Source: Alphaproteobacteria bacterium
GTDB taxonomy: Bacteria; Pseudomonadota; Alphaproteobacteria; UBA8366; Aestuariispiraceae
Direction: 5' to 3'
Length of the DNA stretch: 64,000 nt
Assembly (NCBI GenBank): GCA_024743195.1
Contig: JANSXE010000015.1
Span: 20,454-84,453, forward strand
Shown: positions 7,766 to 18,324 of the stretch, piece by piece
How positions within the stretch are numbered: the stretch's first letter is position 1
How the letters are laid out: each line of letters starts with the position of its first letter
The notes under the pieces: generated by a model
The model's input: only the letters and a program-made list of their open reading frames with translations
Told to the model about the DNA's origin: nothing
Databases searched by the model: none
Translations under genes and position numbers: made by a program

Positions 7766-8719
7766 ATGGCGCTCGACGACGACTATCTCGCGACCCCGAA
7801 GCGCCGCTACGGCTACGACCACGACCGGTATGACTGGTCGATGCTGACCGACCGGCCGGGGGTGCGCTGGCCCGGCGACAAGCCGCTGGCGGTGTGGATC
7901 AACGTCTCGGTCCAGTTCTATCCGCTGAACCAGCGCGGCGAGCCCTTCAAGGTCCCGAACGGCATGACCATGCCCTATCCGGACCTGCGGCACTTCACGT
8001 TGCGGGACTACGGCAACCGGGTGGGGATCCATCGCGTGCTGCAGGCGCTGGAGCGGGCGGCGATGCGCCCGACCTTCGCGGTCAGCGGCCGGCTGGCGGA
8101 GACGACGCCCGCCCTGATCCGCCGGCTGACGCAGGCCGACGGCGAGATCATCGCGCACGGCTGGACCATGGACGACCTGCACACGGGCGCGCTCGACCGC
8201 GCCGCGGAGGCGGCCCTGATCCGCCGCACGCTGGAGACGCTGCGCGAGGCGACGGGCGGCGCCGTCCGCGGCTGGCTCAGCCCCGCCCGGCATCAGAGCT
8301 GGAACACGCCCGACCTGCTGGCCGAGGCCGGCGTCGAGTATTGCGCCGACTGGGTGAATGACGACATGCCCTATCCGATGACGACGGACGCGGGGCCGCT
8401 GATCAGCCTCCCGCTCTCCACCGAGATCGAGGACCAGTTCGTCATGGGCCAGAACCTGCACTCCGAGGACTCCTGGGTGCAGCAAGTCACCGACGCCTTC
8501 GACTATCTGCTGGCGGAAGCGCGCGAGCAGGGCGGCCGGCTCTTCGCGCTCAGCCTGCATCCCTGGATGATCGGCCAGCCGCACCGCATCGCCTGCCTGG
8601 AAGCGGTGCTGCAGCATATCGCGCTGCATCGCGAGGAGGTCTGGCAGGCGCCGGCGGGCGAGATCCTGGACGCCTTCCGCTCCGCGAGCGAACCCGGCGC
8701 GGGAGCGGCGGACGCGTGA
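7766..8719 (+). CDS. Polysaccharide deacetylase-fold protein 2 (allantoinase/imidase-like)
   Basis: A 317-aa paralogue of the preceding gene, cytoplasmic, with the matching blocks YPDLRHFTLRDYGNRVG, RPTFAVSGRLAETTP, EIIAHGWTMDDLH and SLHPWMIGQPHRI. The ATG at 7766 is preferred over an in-frame GTG at 7757 because GGAGGC lies about 9 nt before the ATG. Two adjacent divergent copies suggest a heteromer or two related substrates. Its stop overlaps the GTG start of the FAD dehydrogenase gene (GTGA). Confidence 0.82.
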   Translation: MALDDDYLATPKRRYGYDHDRYDWSMLTDRPGVRWPGDKPLAVWINVSVQFYPLNQRGEPFKVPNGMTMPYPDLRHFTLRDYGNRVGIHRVLQALERAAMRPTFAVSGRLAETTPALIRRLTQADGEIIAHGWTMDDLHTGALDRAAEAALIRRTLETLREATGGAVRGWLSPARHQSWNTPDLLAEAGVEYCADWVNDDMPYPMTTDAGPLISLPLSTEIEDQFVMGQNLHSEDSWVQQVTDAFDYLLAEAREQGGRLFALSLHPWMIGQPHRIACLEAVLQHIALHREEVWQAPAGEILDAFRSASEPGAGAADA

Positions 8720-10131
8720 GCGCCGCCGTCGAACCAGCGGCCGGTCAACGCTTCGACGCGCATCTGCCACTCCTGATCGTCGGCGGCGGCGCCTGCGGCC
8801 TGGTCGCGGCGCTGGCGGCCCAGGAAGCCGGCGCGGAGGCGGCGGTCATCGAGCGCGACCCCCTGCCGCGCGGCAGCACCGCCATGTCGTCCGGACTGAT
8901 CCCCGCCGCCGGCACGCGCTTCCAGGCGGCCTGCGGCGTAAACGACGACACGCCGGCGCTGATGGCCGAGGACATCCAGCGCAAGAACGGCGGCGGCGCC
9001 GATCCGGCGGTTGTCGCGGCGCTGGCCGAGCGCTCGGCCGCGACGATCGAGTGGCTGGCGGACGCGCACGGCGTCCCGTTCTCGCTGGTCGAAGGCTTCG
9101 CCTATCCCGGCCACAGCCGGCTTCGCATGCACGGAACGCCCCGACGCAGCGGGGAGGAACTGATGGACTGCCTCCTGCGCGCGGCCGAGGCGGCGGGCGT
9201 TCCGCTCTTGACCGACGCGACCGTGCGCACGCTGTTCGCCGACGCGGACGGCCGGGTGCGCGGGCTTGCCTTGGAGCGGCCGACGGGGGAGCGCGAGACT
9301 CTCGGCTGCGACGCGCTGCTGCTCGCCTGCAACGGCTATGGCGGCGCGGCGGATCTCGTCGCCCGCCACCTGCCGGGGCTCAAGCACGCGGTCTATTACG
9401 GCCATGTCGGCAATCAGGGCGACGCCCTGCGCTGGGGCGAGGCGCTGGGCGCCGGGCTCGCCGATCTCGGCGGCTGCCAGGGGCACGGCTCGCTCGCCGT
9501 CCCGCATCAGATCCTGATCTCCTGGGCCTCGATGATGCAGGGCGGCGTGCAGATCAACGCCGACGGCCGCCGCTTCTCGAACGAGACCGAAGGCTATTCC
9601 GAGCAGGCCGCCCGGGTGCTCGCCCAGCCGGGCGGCGCCGTCTGGTCGGTCTTCGACGCGCGGGTGGAAGCGGGTCTGACGCAGTTCCAGGACTACCAGG
9701 ACGCCCTCAAGGCCGGCGCCGTGCGCGTCTTCGCGGACCTGGACGCGCTGGCCGACGGGATCGGCGCGCCGGCCGACGCGGTGCGCGCGACGCTGGCGGA
9801 GATCGACGCCCTCGCCGGCGCCGGCGGGACCGACCGCTTCGGGCGCCGCTTCTCACGGGAGAGCCGGCTGGAGCCGCCCTACCGCGCGGTCAAGGTCACC
9901 GGCGCCCTGTTCCACACCCAGGGCGGGATCGCGATCGACGCCTGCGGCCGGGCGCTCGACGCGGCCGGGGCGCCGCTGCCAAACCTGTTCGCCGCCGGCG
10001 GCGCGGCGCGCGGCGTCTCGGGGCCCGACGACCGGGGCTATCTCTCCGGCAACGGGCTCTTGAGCGCCGTCGTCATGGGCGCGCTCGCCGGACGCGCTGC
10101 GGCGCGACTTCTGGCGGCGGAGACTGCGTAA
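8716..10131 (+). CDS. FAD-dependent oxidoreductase (fumarate reductase/tricarballylate dehydrogenase-like)
   Basis: A 471-aa cytoplasmic flavoprotein. The Rossmann FAD motif LLIVGGGACGLVAALAAQEAG lies near the N-terminus, followed by ERDPLPRGSTAMSSGLI and, at the C-terminus, GGIAIDACGRALDAAGAPLPN and the FAD-contacting GYLSGNGLLSAVVMGALAG. This layout matches the family of fumarate reductase flavoproteins, 3-ketosteroid dehydrogenases and tricarballylate dehydrogenases, which introduce or remove a double bond next to a carboxyl or keto group. It starts with GTG overlapping the preceding stop and is the last gene of the rightward operon. It could form or reduce the unsaturated acid handled by the hydro-lyase; substrate unknown. 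Confidence 0.87.
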   Translation: MSAAVEPAAGQRFDAHLPLLIVGGGACGLVAALAAQEAGAEAAVIERDPLPRGSTAMSSGLIPAAGTRFQAACGVNDDTPALMAEDIQRKNGGGADPAVVAALAERSAATIEWLADAHGVPFSLVEGFAYPGHSRLRMHGTPRRSGEELMDCLLRAAEAAGVPLLTDATVRTLFADADGRVRGLALERPTGERETLGCDALLLACNGYGGAADLVARHLPGLKHAVYYGHVGNQGDALRWGEALGAGLADLGGCQGHGSLAVPHQILISWASMMQGGVQINADGRRFSNETEGYSEQAARVLAQPGGAVWSVFDARVEAGLTQFQDYQDALKAGAVRVFADLDALADGIGAPADAVRATLAEIDALAGAGGTDRFGRRFSRESRLEPPYRAVKVTGALFHTQGGIAIDACGRALDAAGAPLPNLFAAGGAARGVSGPDDRGYLSGNGLLSAVVMGALAGRAAARLLAAETA

Positions 10132-10158
10132 GAGGCTCTGGCGGCCGGTCGGGGCGCC

Positions 10159-10464
10159 CTATCCGATATAGGGGTAGAGCGAGACCCAGATCGCGGCCCA
10201 GATCGTGATCAGCGGCATGCGCGCCTTGAACCAGGCGTGCACATCCGAGCGGGTCGCAGCCGGCGCGACCGCCATGGCGGCGGCGTAGGCGCCGACCAGG
10301 GCGTAGAAGCTGGTCACGAGGAACCCCACGCTCGCCCAGATGTTGGGCGGGTTCGGATTCTCGACCATGTCGTAGATCGGCCCGTAGGCGAGGACCGCCC
10401 AGAAGAGAAACACAATGAGGCCTGCGCCCCTGAAAAGCGCCCCGAAGGCGTCTGTGCGCGTCAC
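10159..10464 (-). CDS. Small three-helix membrane protein
   Basis: A 101-aa hydrophobic protein of unknown function with three predicted membrane helices (about residues 11-28, 42-64 and 80-98). The segments GAGLIVFLFWAVLAYGPIYD, SVGFLVTSFYALVGAYAAAM and MPLITIWAAIWVSLYP are consistent with real coding sequence. It converges with the FAD gene, 27 bp away. I do not recognise the family. Confidence 0.65.
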   Translation of the reverse strand: MTRTDAFGALFRGAGLIVFLFWAVLAYGPIYDMVENPNPPNIWASVGFLVTSFYALVGAYAAAMAVAPAATRSDVHAWFKARMPLITIWAAIWVSLYPYIG

Positions 10465-10676
10465 CGGCGGTCTCCCCTAAATCTGTCATGCATCGCAGCT
10501 CGTCAGCGAGCGCCGGCCGCAAAGAAGACGCCAACGCTTTCGCATAGATTAGCGCACGCATCTCCGAAGACCAGAGAAAGACGCCGGCGCCCAATCGCCC
10601 GCGCGCCCCGGTCGGACCCCGAGCGGTCGCAGCGCGGGGCGCATTGCGCGCGAAGAGGTCGAGGGTTTGTACAAAT

Positions 10677-10814
10677 TCTCGGTGATTCCAACCCCTGAGG
10701 ATCGCGTTCGGGCCGTGTCGGGTAGAAAGCGGGGCGCGGGCGATGCGGGGCGTCGTCAAGCCGCGCTGACGCCCACCGACGCGGCCCGAACGCGACCCTG
10801 AGGAATCATCGAGA
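10677..10814. repeat. 138-bp imperfect inverted-repeat element
   Basis: Left arm 10677-10721 and right arm 10776-10814 are near reverse complements. Outer blocks TCTCGGTGATTCC and (reverse complement of the right arm) TCTCGATGATTCC differ at one base; inner blocks TCGCGTTCGGGCCG and the following TCGG pair almost perfectly. The central 54 bp are not repeated. It lies between the histidine kinase stop and the small membrane protein start, within the 380-bp gap 10465-10844, where no coding sequence is supported. It may be a MITE-like or REP-like palindromic element or a large RNA hairpin. No transposase was seen. Confidence 0.6.
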
Positions 10815-10844
10815 GTTGGTATGAACCGCCCTCCCGCGCCCCCC

Positions 10845-12338
10845 CTAAAGCAAGGCCGTCTGTTCGGGCCTATGCTCTTCGACGGACACGCGGGAGCGGG
10901 GGAACTCGATCGCGAAGGTCGACCCCACATCCTGCGTGCTGTCGATCTGCAACGCGGCGTCATGCTGACGGACCTGCATCTCGACGAAGGCCAGTCCCAG
11001 ACCCGTGCCGATGGCGGACGAGGTGATCGGGTGGTCGAGCCGGACAAAGGGTTTGGTGATCGCAGGGATCTGATCGCGCGGGATCCCGACGCCGCGGTCG
11101 ACGACGCTCAGGCGCAAAGACCCATCATCGCGGAGCGCGGCGTCGACCGTGACGTGATACGGCGGGTTAGAGTACTTGATGGCGTTCGTGATGAGGTTGA
11201 GGGTCATCTGACGGACGCCGGCAGGATTACAAACCAGCCGGATCGACGACTCTACATTGATGAAGACGTCGCCGCACCGATCCTGGTGGGCCGCGCGCGC
11301 CGTCACGGCGGCGCCCTCTATCATCCGGCTCAGCCGAACGGTCTGATGCACAACCGAGTCGCGCTTTCCTGCATCCTTGTAGATCTCCAGAATATCGTTC
11401 ACGAGACCGACGAGCGTGGTCCCGGCGTCCCTGATATAGCTCAGATACTCCGTTTTCCTGGGATCGTTCCTCGGCTCGTCATCGAGCGTTTTGAGCACAT
11501 CGGCGAATCCGACGATCGCATTCAGCGGCGTTCGGAGCTCATGCGACATGGCGGCCAGGAACTGGTCCCGCGCGAGCCGCAACTCCTCGTTCTCGATCAG
11601 CGTCCGGCGAAACGCTTCGAGAGCCCGCGCCATCTCGCCGATCTCGTCGGACCGGTGCGTATGGGGCACAGCGTTCCGCGTGTCGTTCGAACCGGCGATC
11701 CGCGCCATGGCCTGCGTCAAGCTTCGCACCGGCGTGCTGATCGATCGACTGAGGTACAGGCTGCTCAGAAGCGCGAGGATCAGGGCGATGGCTGAGCCGA
11801 TCAGGATCAATCGCTCGAACTCAAAGATCGCCGCCGACGCCGTTGGGCCAAGTCGGTTTTGGCTCGCCTGAAGCGCATCCTGGATCAGGTCCAGGTCTTG
11901 GGCGACCGCCGGCCCTATGACGTCCAGGGCGTCTCGGAGACCGAGATCTTTTTCTCCCTCCGGCAATTCCAATAATGCTGCGAATTCATCGCCGTACCGC
12001 TTCGTTCGCACGCGCAGTCTATCGATTGCCCCGCGAACCGTCGCGTCCTGCAGGATTTCGTCGAGTTGATCGTCGATACGAACGATTTCGTCGATGTTCG
12101 AGGCGACCTCGTCGGCAAAGGACGGGTCGCGCGTCAGTCGGTACTTGTGTGCGGCCAAACGCGCCTGCAGGAAGTCTTCGCCGATGTCCGCGACCAGCAT
12201 TTGCTTGCGGGCGAGTTGTCGGTAGTCTGTGTAGAATCCGGCGACGCTCTCGACAGAGTAGATGGCGACGCTGGCGAGGCCTGCGAGAATGACGAGCGCC
12301 ACCCCGGCCAGCGCGACGGCTCGCTGCGCAATGCTCAT
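10845..12338 (-). CDS. Membrane sensor histidine kinase
   Basis: A 497-aa sensor kinase. Two membrane helices (about 8-28 and 177-196) flank a helical periplasmic sensor of about 145 residues; a HAMP domain (about 197-250) follows, then HisKA with the phospho-acceptor His266 in AAMSHELRTPLNAIVGFADV and an HATPase domain with the N box NLITNAIKYSN, G1 DRGVGIP and G2 GTGLGLA. It autophosphorylates and passes phosphate to a response regulator, but no regulator gene is adjacent, so it is an orphan. The sensor is a four-helix-bundle type and the ligand is unknown. It ends 30 bp from the inverted-repeat element. Confidence 0.92.
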   Translation of the reverse strand: MSIAQRAVALAGVALVILAGLASVAIYSVESVAGFYTDYRQLARKQMLVADIGEDFLQARLAAHKYRLTRDPSFADEVASNIDEIVRIDDQLDEILQDATVRGAIDRLRVRTKRYGDEFAALLELPEGEKDLGLRDALDVIGPAVAQDLDLIQDALQASQNRLGPTASAAIFEFERLILIGSAIALILALLSSLYLSRSISTPVRSLTQAMARIAGSNDTRNAVPHTHRSDEIGEMARALEAFRRTLIENEELRLARDQFLAAMSHELRTPLNAIVGFADVLKTLDDEPRNDPRKTEYLSYIRDAGTTLVGLVNDILEIYKDAGKRDSVVHQTVRLSRMIEGAAVTARAAHQDRCGDVFINVESSIRLVCNPAGVRQMTLNLITNAIKYSNPPYHVTVDAALRDDGSLRLSVVDRGVGIPRDQIPAITKPFVRLDHPITSSAIGTGLGLAFVEMQVRQHDAALQIDSTQDVGSTFAIEFPRSRVSVEEHRPEQTALL

Positions 12339-12833
12339 GGCTCCATCTCCATGTCACGGGGCGGCCGCCGCCTGGTCCTGGACCCCGGGCGAGAAGACCG
12401 ACGCGCAGTCCTTCGCCAAATTCGCCACGCCCGGATTTGCAGGTCGATCAGCCCCCAGGGCGGCGCGTCGTCTGGCCAACTGGTCCTGTGCAAGGTTCCT
12501 CTACGCTCACCCTTACGACGCCCTACGCCAGCGACTACGTTCCGTCGGGCATGATGGAGGTCAAAACAGAATGAAAGGTTAATAAAAAATACTTAACCTC
12601 AAATTGGTTTTCTCAAACCTCATCAAATTATTCATAGTTTAAATGAGCATTTCATACACTCAAAAGTAAACGTCCAAAAAATTTTTCCCGTTCGAAAGAT
12701 AACCTAAAGATTGTAAAAATGAAGCGTCTGGCGTCCGCGCCGATGCGCACCCAAGGGCGCGACCGCGGCCCGGCGAGCGGTCGCCGCCCCGTCGGAGCGG
12801 TTGAGCGACGCGAAACAAGCGCGAGACAGAAAC
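12339..12833. other. Gene-free stretch with an AT-rich tract next to a tRNA
   Basis: No supported gene between the histidine kinase start and the tRNA. Positions 12339-12560 are GC-rich; one plus-strand frame reads plausibly for about 40 residues (WSWTPGEKTDAQSFAKFA) but has no credible start or family, so it may be a gene remnant. Positions about 12570-12725 are strongly AT-rich (for example GGTTAATAAAAAATACTTAA) and unlike the chromosome around them. The tract lies about 110-260 bp downstream of the tRNA 3' end, a usual integration side, but no repeat of the tRNA end was found. Confidence 0.5.
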
Positions 12834-12910
12834 TGGTGGGCCCGGCAGGACTCGAACCTGCAACCAAACCGTTATGAGCGGTCCGCTCTAACCAATTGAG
12901 CTACGGGCCC
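12834..12910 (-). tRNA. tRNA with CAU anticodon, probably tRNA-Ile2(CAU)
   Basis: Full 77-nt cloverleaf with encoded CCA. The acceptor stem GGGCCCG pairs with CGGGCCC, the D arm is GCTCAATTGGTTAGAGC, the anticodon loop is CTCATAA with anticodon CAT, and the T arm is CAGGTTCGAGTCCTG. A CAU anticodon can be initiator Met, elongator Met or lysidine-modified Ile2. The GGGCCC acceptor and the GGTT block after the anticodon stem look like Ile2 tRNAs rather than initiator (which would have C1-A72 mismatch); elongator Met is the alternative. Confidence 0.93.
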
Positions 12911-13086
12911 AGCCGGCCGGACGCCCTAGCCGCGGGAGCGACTGGCGGGCGGCGACTGGCGGGCGGCGACTGCCGGGCGGTTCTATAGCACCGGGCGCAG
13001 ACGGCGAAAAGCGAGGCGGGCGGGCTTGCCTCCGCCGGCGCCAGCGGGTCTGCTGGGCCCCAGCGCCACTGCGAGAGGACGGCCCG

Positions 13087-13944
13087 ATGACCCTGACCGC
13101 CGACGATGCGACGCGGACGATCCGGCGCGGGGCGGCGGTCTTCAGGGTCGCGCTGCCGGAAAAGCTCGACCGCGACTATTGGGCCAAGGTCGCCGACGAA
13201 CGCTGGGAGCCGGAGACCTTCCGGCTGTTCGACGCGGCGCTCGGCCAAGCGCCCGGGGCCGGGCCGGGCGGCCCGCCGCGGCGGCTTGTCGACATCGGCG
13301 CCTGGATCGGACCGACGGCGCTCTACGCCGCGGCCTTGGGCGCATCGGTCGACGCCTTCGAGCCCGACCCGGTCGCGCTCGGGAAACTCCGCGCCAATCT
13401 GGCGCTCAATCCCGACCTCGCCGCGCGGATCGCCGTGCATCCGGTCGCGCTGGCCCCGGCGGAGGCGGCGGCCAAGGGGACGGTCGAGCTCGCGACGGAG
13501 GAGGCGGGCAACAGCATGTCCGGCCTCTTCCGCGACGCCCCGGAGCGGCTGACCGTCGCCGCCGCGACGCCGGACGCGGCCGGCCTGCCCGCCCTTTTCG
13601 AGACCGCCGATCTGGTGAAGCTCGACATCGAAGGCGGCGAATTCGCGCTGCTGCCGGCGCTGGCGCCCCTGTTGGCGGCGAGCCGGCCGGTCCTGCATCT
13701 CTCGCTCCACGCCCGTTTCCTGCCCGAGGCGCGGTTGGGCGCGGCCGAGCGGGGGCGGCTGCAGCGCGCGGCGCTGGCGGCCTTGCCGGACTACGCCCAC
13801 GCCTATCAGGCGCGGCGCGGCGTCTGGTCGGCGCTCGCAGGCTGGCGGGACGCGCTCGCGACCCGCATCGCGCCGCCCGAGGGTGAGCGCGGTCTGGACG
13901 GCGCCTTCGCCTTCGCGGACCGACCGCTCGCCATCCTCGATTGA
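13087..13944 (+). CDS. FkbM family SAM-dependent methyltransferase
   Basis: A 285-aa putative methyltransferase. The SAM-binding motif RLVDIGAWIGPTALYAAALG and the acidic end of strand 2 AFEPDPVALGKLRANL are clear, and VKLDIEGGEFALL (about residues 177-189) is the signature that places it in the FkbM group, which often methylates sugars or small molecules. It starts 176 bp from the tRNA on the opposite strand and is followed by the SCO1 gene after 48 bp. Substrate is unknown. Confidence 0.85.
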   Translation: MTLTADDATRTIRRGAAVFRVALPEKLDRDYWAKVADERWEPETFRLFDAALGQAPGAGPGGPPRRLVDIGAWIGPTALYAAALGASVDAFEPDPVALGKLRANLALNPDLAARIAVHPVALAPAEAAAKGTVELATEEAGNSMSGLFRDAPERLTVAAATPDAAGLPALFETADLVKLDIEGGEFALLPALAPLLAASRPVLHLSLHARFLPEARLGAAERGRLQRAALAALPDYAHAYQARRGVWSALAGWRDALATRIAPPEGERGLDGAFAFADRPLAILD

Positions 13945-13992
13945 AGCGCCTATCTTCAAAAGCCTCTAGGCGTCTCGGAGCGGAGGCGGCGG

Positions 13993-14706
13993 ATGACGGA
14001 ACGATCGGGCGGAACGCGCCCGCTCTATGCGCTTGGCGCGACGATCCTGGCGGCGGGCTTGGCCGGGACGGCGCTGCAACTCGACGAGGAGGCCGGCGCA
14101 CGGCCGGAGCCGGCGCTCGCCGGCGGGCTGTGCTCCGCAGCCGGAATCAGCGCCGCCTACCTGTTCGACCGGATCGCGGAGGGCGGCCTCCTGCGTGCCG
14201 CGCTGGGCGAGCCGCCGGCCGTCGGCGGCCCGTTCGAACTGACCGGACCGGACGGCGCCGCGGTGTCGGACGCGAGCCTCGCCGGCCGGCCCTATGCGAT
14301 CGCCTTCGGCTTCACGCACTGCCCGGACGTCTGCCCCACGACGCTCGCCGAGATGGCCGGATGGATCGACGCGCTCGGCGCGGACGCCGACCGGATCGCC
14401 TTCCACTTCGCGACGCTGGATCCGGAGCGGGACGCGCCGGCACGGCTCGCGGCCTATGTCGGCGCCTTCTCCCCCGCGATCCGACCGTTGCACGGCGACC
14501 GGACGGCGACGGACCGCGTGATCGAGGCCTTCGCGCTCTACGCCCGCAAGGTCCCGCTCTCCGACGGCGATTACGTGATGGATCATACGACCGGGGTCTT
14601 CGTGATGGACGCCGCCGGCCGCCACCGCGACACGCTTCTGCCGGGGGTGTCGGTGACGGAGGCGGTCGCAAGCCTGCGCGCGGCGCTCGAGCCCCCCGGC
14701 GGCTGA
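13993..14706 (+). CDS. SCO1/SenC family copper chaperone
   Basis: A 237-aa membrane-anchored thioredoxin-fold protein that helps insert copper into cytochrome oxidase subunit II. An N-terminal membrane anchor (about residues 11-28) precedes the fold. The copper motif CPDVCPT is present in FGFTHCPDVCPTTLAEMAG, and the third ligand His is in YVMDHTTGVFVMD. It converges with the alpha/beta hydrolase gene, with only 10 bp between the stops. Confidence 0.92.
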   Translation: MTERSGGTRPLYALGATILAAGLAGTALQLDEEAGARPEPALAGGLCSAAGISAAYLFDRIAEGGLLRAALGEPPAVGGPFELTGPDGAAVSDASLAGRPYAIAFGFTHCPDVCPTTLAEMAGWIDALGADADRIAFHFATLDPERDAPARLAAYVGAFSPAIRPLHGDRTATDRVIEAFALYARKVPLSDGDYVMDHTTGVFVMDAAGRHRDTLLPGVSVTEAVASLRAALEPPGG

Positions 14707-14716
14707 CGGGCGCCGT

Positions 14717-16129
14717 TCACTCGCTCAGCAACGCGGCCAACCGCTCCAACGGCGCCGGCTGCGACGGCAGGCCGAGCGAGAGGGCGAAATGCCCCTGGCG
14801 GCGCACGAATCGGTTGCGCGGCGGAATTCCCCAGGCGTCGCAGCGGCCGAGGCCGGTGGCGTAGGGCACCACCTCGTCCTCGCGGCCCAGCGCGACCAGG
14901 ATGCGCGCCGGGTCGAGCGCCGGGGCGGCGTCCCGCGGCGGCTCGTAGAGCGCCGCCAGCGCCTCGATCCGTTCGCGCGTCCAGCCGGCGAAGGCGAGCG
15001 CGCCGGTCGCGCCCATGCCCTGGGTCAGCGATCCCTCGAAGACGGTGCGCTCGACGCTGTCGGTCGGCGAGACGAGCAGCGCCGCGTCTGGTCGCGCCGC
15101 CGCCTCCCAGCCCCCGGCGTGGGCGAGGACAAGCTGACCCGTCAAGGCGCCGAGGCTGACGCCGACAAGGCCCACCGGGCGCTCCCATCGCGCGCGCGCC
15201 CAGGCGGTGAGGCGGCCGATCTCCGGGACGTGCGCGGCGAAATAGCCGATCAGCCCGGCCGGGCCGCGGGCGACCAGCACCTCCCCGCCATAGCGCCCGC
15301 CGCAGCGGCCGGCCGGGCGTCGCCGGCCGTGCCAGGGCCCTTCCGGCAGCACGACGGCGAGCCCGGCCCGCACCAGCCAATGGGTCAGCGTGGAGTAGCC
15401 GCCCCAGTAATCCTCCTCCATGCAAATCCCATGGGCGAGGACGACGGCGCCGCGCGGCGGCTCTGACCCCGGCGGCTCCAGCACCACAGCGCGCAGCGGG
15501 CCCGGCGCCTGGTCGCTGGCGTCGGCCGGGCCGTCGGCGCGCAGATAGAAACGGCGATAGCTCTCGCCCTCGATCGCGTGGGAGAGGCGCAGCCGCGGCG
15601 GCTCCGGCGGGATGGCGAAGGCGGTTCCGGGCTCCGCGAGGCGCGCGGCCTGGGCTTCGCTGACCGCGTCCGGGGCGTCGATGCTGAAGCGCACGGCCGG
15701 AAAGCGCTCGCGCAGATGCTGCAGGCCGAAGAGCGTGCGCTGCGCCATGTACTGCACGGCGCGGCGGTCGCGCACGGCGGCGCATTCGGCCAGCGCCGCC
15801 GGATCGGGCGCGGTCCGGGCGAACAGCGCCGTCTCAAGCGCCGATTCGGCCTCCAGATAACTGCGCCGGCCGCGCGCGAAGAGCGCCAGCGTCGGCGCCG
15901 AGGGCGCCTCGCTGCGGGTCTCGCCGCCGACGGCCTTCAGAAACGCGGCTTGCGGATCGCGGTCGTAATCCTCCGCGTCCGCGCAGGCGGCGTCTGCCGC
16001 AGCCCAGGCGCGGCTCAACGGGAAGATCAGGGAGGTGACGAGCGGCAGCGAGACCCGGTCGTACCAGGGCCGCCAGAGGAGTTGGCTCAGCGGCCCGCCG
16101 CTGAGCCAGGCGGCGAGCTGATCGCGCAT
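14717..16129 (-). CDS. Alpha/beta hydrolase (ABHD18-like)
   Basis: A 470-aa hydrolase with an extended helical N-terminal part and a C-terminal alpha/beta fold. The oxyanion-side motif VVLAHGICMEEDYW, the LPEGPWHGRRRP stretch typical of the ABHD18/DUF2048 group, and the nucleophile elbow GVSLGALTG are visible; the probable catalytic His is in VRRQGHFALSLG. It lies 22 bp downstream of rpoD in the same direction. Substrate is unknown; a lipase or esterase is likely. Confidence 0.82.
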   Translation of the reverse strand: MRDQLAAWLSGGPLSQLLWRPWYDRVSLPLVTSLIFPLSRAWAAADAACADAEDYDRDPQAAFLKAVGGETRSEAPSAPTLALFARGRRSYLEAESALETALFARTAPDPAALAECAAVRDRRAVQYMAQRTLFGLQHLRERFPAVRFSIDAPDAVSEAQAARLAEPGTAFAIPPEPPRLRLSHAIEGESYRRFYLRADGPADASDQAPGPLRAVVLEPPGSEPPRGAVVLAHGICMEEDYWGGYSTLTHWLVRAGLAVVLPEGPWHGRRRPAGRCGGRYGGEVLVARGPAGLIGYFAAHVPEIGRLTAWARARWERPVGLVGVSLGALTGQLVLAHAGGWEAAARPDAALLVSPTDSVERTVFEGSLTQGMGATGALAFAGWTRERIEALAALYEPPRDAAPALDPARILVALGREDEVVPYATGLGRCDAWGIPPRNRFVRRQGHFALSLGLPSQPAPLERLAALLSE

Positions 16130-16151
16130 CGCAGCCGCCGCGTCCAGACGC

Positions 16152-18245
<2,094 letters not shown>

Positions 18246-18324
18246 CGCCTACCAGATCCTCGAACGCCGCGCGGGCCCCGGCCGACGCCCCGGCTTCGGG
18301 GCTCCGGCGCACGAGCGCCTGCGG

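Noticed and set aside
12339..12560. A gene in the plus-strand frame containing WSWTPGEKTDAQSFAKFA
   Set aside because: Only about 40 plausible residues, no start or ribosome binding site, and no recognised family; kept only as a possible remnant.
12834..12910. Initiator tRNA-fMet
   Set aside because: The acceptor stem is fully paired (G1-C72), whereas initiators have an unpaired C1-A72.
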